A stretch of 64,000 bases of DNA from Emticicia sp040253585 (GTDB taxonomy: Bacteria > Bacteroidota > Bacteroidia > Cytophagales > Spirosomataceae): contig NZ_JBELAU010000012.1 in the NCBI RefSeq assembly GCF_040253585.1, positions 186,001 through 250,000 on the forward strand. Direction: 5' to 3'. Every line of letters starts with the position of its first letter. Position 1 is the first letter of the stretch. The notes under the pieces are model-generated. The model saw nothing but the letters and a program-made list of their open reading frames with translations, made no database searches and was not told the DNA's origin. Shown piece by piece: positions 61,873 to 64,000 of the stretch. The translations under genes and the position numbers were made by a program.

Positions 61873-64000
61873 TTATTTGATTAATTCTATCCAACCTTTG
61901 ATTGTTGTTGGTATTTCATCAGTTTTGTCTAAACGCTGAATAACCACCTGCGATACATAATAGTACGTTCCCGAAGGTAGTTCGGTGCCATTGCTTGTTT
62001 TACCGTCCCAACTAAGTGTTTCTCCATTCGATTCATAAACTTTTACACCATATCGGTTATAAATCTCGATACTTATAGTTTTGATAAATGCCGAGCAGGT
62101 CATTGGCGTGAAAGTGTCATTCTTGCCATCGCCATTTGGTGTTAGTACATTTGGTAGCTCTACAATTGGACAGTTATCTTTACAAATAATATTACTTGGG
62201 GCACTTTCAATATTTAAACGATTTACCGCCGTGATGTAATAGCAGCCCGCAAAGCCTTCTTGCAATGTTTTTATGTGCGTAAATGAAGTTTCGGTAGCAG
62301 GAACAGTTGTCAAAAGTTTGGGTTGTTCATCGGCATATCGAGCATAATAAATATTGTATTTCAGAATATCGACTCTACAAACAACACTTCCAGCACTTGG
62401 CGGAGTTCGCCAGCTAAACTTGTTGGTGATATTACTTGCTTCACAAATGGCTTTTCGGTCGAGTGTTTGACAGTTAATTTCTTCCGAACTGAAAACTGGT
62501 GGACAAGGTGGCGTATTATCAATCGGAGTGCCACAAGCCACTTGCGATAAATTATTGAGCAAACCAAATTGCGGTAAACGTATATATGCTCCAACCGTTT
62601 CAACTTTATAACAATACGAAGTATCAACTTTCATTTGAATCGTACTCGTTCCATCACCAGCAAATCTATCTACACCATCATCAACGTAAGTATAAGTATT
62701 AACCGCTCCAACTGATACCTCGGCAATAATATTAAAAGTACCGGGGCTGGTACGAGATTCTCTGTAAATACGGTGACGGCGGTTATCGTTGCTCCACGGC
62801 ACGTTGGCTTGCCAAGTTAATCTTACTCTTTGTGCATCTGAGTTTGCGGTTAGTCTTACGCTACTTGCTATCTGACTTTCAGCCAAAACCTTATCGTTTT
62901 CATACAAAAATGCCACTTTATAAGTATATCCATTTTGGAGTGTATTCAACCCACCATCAACAAAAATGGTATCGGCTGCTCTGTTAACTTTCGTTGGGAT
63001 ACTCGTCACAAGTTGGAATGTTCCGCCATTGATTCCCGTAGCACGATATAATTTGTATTGATACGGCCCTTTGTATTCTGTCGAATCAAAACCTAATGGA
63101 CGAGTCCATTTTACGTTGATTCTGCCAGTAGTAGCATCTGTACTTTCAATGCTTACATTAGTCATTACTGGAGCTCTTTGTGGCAATTCACTGCCAACAC
63201 AAGCTTCGTTTGAAGGTACGCTCGGAATCGAAACAAAATCAGAAGCTGCTAAACTTGCCACAAGACTATAACTGTAAACTTTGCCGTTTTGAGTTTTGGT
63301 ATCAAGAAAGAAAGTATCTTTTACTGAAATTCGAGCAACTTCCACAAAACCAAGCGATGCCGGAAGACCAACTTCGCATTGAGCAGGGATATAATTTGAA
63401 CAGCCTTCTTTACGATAAACAATCATTTCAGCATTTGTAATGCTACAGTCGGGGTATCGTTGCCAGCGAAGTTCTACACCACGTTCAGTGTTTTGGGCTG
63501 TTAACCCTCTCGGACGAGGTGGTATCACTTTGATTTTTATTGTTTTAGTATCAGTTAATTGCACGGCAAATCTTCCAGGAAAGTCTTCCACCTTAAATAA
63601 AACATCATAGGCTTGCCCTCGGACGTGTTTACAGTTAGTTTCCCAAGTAAAATTTCCTTCGGCTGGGCTTCGTTGAATCAGATTAAAAGGAATAAAATTG
63701 GCTGCTAAAGGTGCTACAAACGAGGCAGTTACACCCGCTGCATCACGGTTATACACACCACTATTAGTCGTAATTCTCACATTATTATTGTCTCCGTCAG
63801 TAGCTGTTACTTTAAATTCTACTTTTTGCCCAGCTTCTACACAAATTTGATTGGGTACATTCAGAATTGGCCGTTTATTGGGTGTTTCTACGACGATAAT
63901 CTGCATATCTCGTGTAATTTCTCCGATTTTCAGATATTGCCCATTTGCCCCCTTTCGCCATTCTTCTATAATAAAAGCTACATTTATTTGGTATTGTGGG
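61873..64000 (-). CDS. Type IX-secreted surface protein with fibronectin-like domains (5' end outside window)
   Basis: The frame is open from the right edge to a stop at 61873, giving at least 709 residues. Several fibronectin type III-like modules are visible (RGLTAQNTERGVELRWQRYP, GRINVKWTRPLGFDSTEYKG). The end is a gliding-motility C-terminal (type B, CHU_C) sorting domain: NVLTPNGDGKNDTFTPM, then YNRYGVKVYESNG and LPSGTYYYVSQVV. Such proteins are exported by the type IX system and attached to or released from the cell surface. The signal peptide is not in the window. Confidence 0.9.
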   Translation of the reverse strand, partial: PQYQINVAFIIEEWRKGANGQYLKIGEITRDMQIIVVETPNKRPILNVPNQICVEAGQKVEFKVTATDGDNNNVRITTNSGVYNRDAAGVTASFVAPLAANFIPFNLIQRSPAEGNFTWETNCKHVRGQAYDVLFKVEDFPGRFAVQLTDTKTIKIKVIPPRPRGLTAQNTERGVELRWQRYPDCSITNAEMIVYRKEGCSNYIPAQCEVGLPASLGFVEVARISVKDTFFLDTKTQNGKVYSYSLVASLAASDFVSIPSVPSNEACVGSELPQRAPVMTNVSIESTDATTGRINVKWTRPLGFDSTEYKGPYQYKLYRATGINGGTFQLVTSIPTKVNRAADTIFVDGGLNTLQNGYTYKVAFLYENDKVLAESQIASSVRLTANSDAQRVRLTWQANVPWSNDNRRHRIYRESRTSPGTFNIIAEVSVGAVNTYTYVDDGVDRFAGDGTSTIQMKVDTSYCYKVETVGAYIRLPQFGLLNNLSQVACGTPIDNTPPCPPVFSSEEINCQTLDRKAICEASNITNKFSWRTPPSAGSVVCRVDILKYNIYYARYADEQPKLLTTVPATETSFTHIKTLQEGFAGCYYITAVNRLNIESAPSNIICKDNCPIVELPNVLTPNGDGKNDTFTPMTCSAFIKTISIEIYNRYGVKVYESNGETLSWDGKTSNGTELPSGTYYYVSQVVIQRLDKTDEIPTTIKGWIELIK

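Overview
The window is low-GC chromosomal DNA from a member of the Bacteroidota, most likely the Cytophagales side. Three things point there. There is a type IX secretion (gliding-motility type B) sorting domain at 61873-62160. There are Bacteroidota-type promoters of the TTG-N19/20-TANNTTTG form in front of tRNA genes. There is the Tyr-Gly-Thr tRNA cluster directly before tuf. Species cannot be named from sequence alone.

Region 1 (1 to about 4138) is accessory DNA. It holds the N-terminus of a McrB-like gene, a complete HipBST toxin-antitoxin operon with palindromic operators, an unknown 109-aa gene and a tyrosine integrase. A ~110-bp direct repeat (415-525 and 2571-2686) brackets hipBST plus the 109-aa gene.

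Region 2 (4139-46696) is a 42.6-kb integrated mobilizable element. Its ends are an 18-bp direct repeat that duplicates the 3' end of a tRNA-Cys gene (whole copy at 46680-46750). From the left it has: integrase, excisionase-like HTH, RepA-like ATPase, primase-like gene, ParA-like ATPase, an oriT-like hairpin, a MobC-like protein and a relaxase. No type IV secretion genes are visible, so it looks mobilizable rather than self-conjugative. Its cargo comes in three blocks. (a) 12389-21352 is an eight-gene operon: a Liv-type ABC importer, a cytoplasmic histidine-kinase-like protein, a large receiver-domain protein and a sigma-region-2-like/RibD-like deaminase fusion. I do not recognise it as a described system. 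It is followed by two CHAP-like lipoproteins that share one leader and one 5' hairpin. (b) 23503-35716 is a Tn552-like transposon with 54-bp terminal inverted repeats and an 8-bp target duplication. It carries an integron-like platform: a tyrosine recombinase overlapping an SSB gene, behind a serine resolvase, and two gene cassettes with attC-like sites. A ~6-kb RND efflux/IS5 insertion has broken one cassette. (c) 35812-46509 holds a serine recombinase, a Fic protein and a DNA phosphorothioation (Dnd) cluster, dndC-x-dndD-dndE-membrane protein-dndB, convergent with dndA. Here dndE is fused to a HerA/FtsK-like ATPase.

Region 3 (46751-64000) is core chromosome: an ECF sigma factor with a putative membrane partner and an outer-membrane barrel protein; a decayed surface-protein gene; tRNA-Tyr/Gly/Thr and tuf; a YfhO-like membrane protein; an MFS drug exporter; a CBS protein; an alpha/beta hydrolase; an FAD oxidoreductase; menB; a LytTR membrane regulator; and a T9SS-sorted fibronectin-rich surface protein that runs off the right edge.
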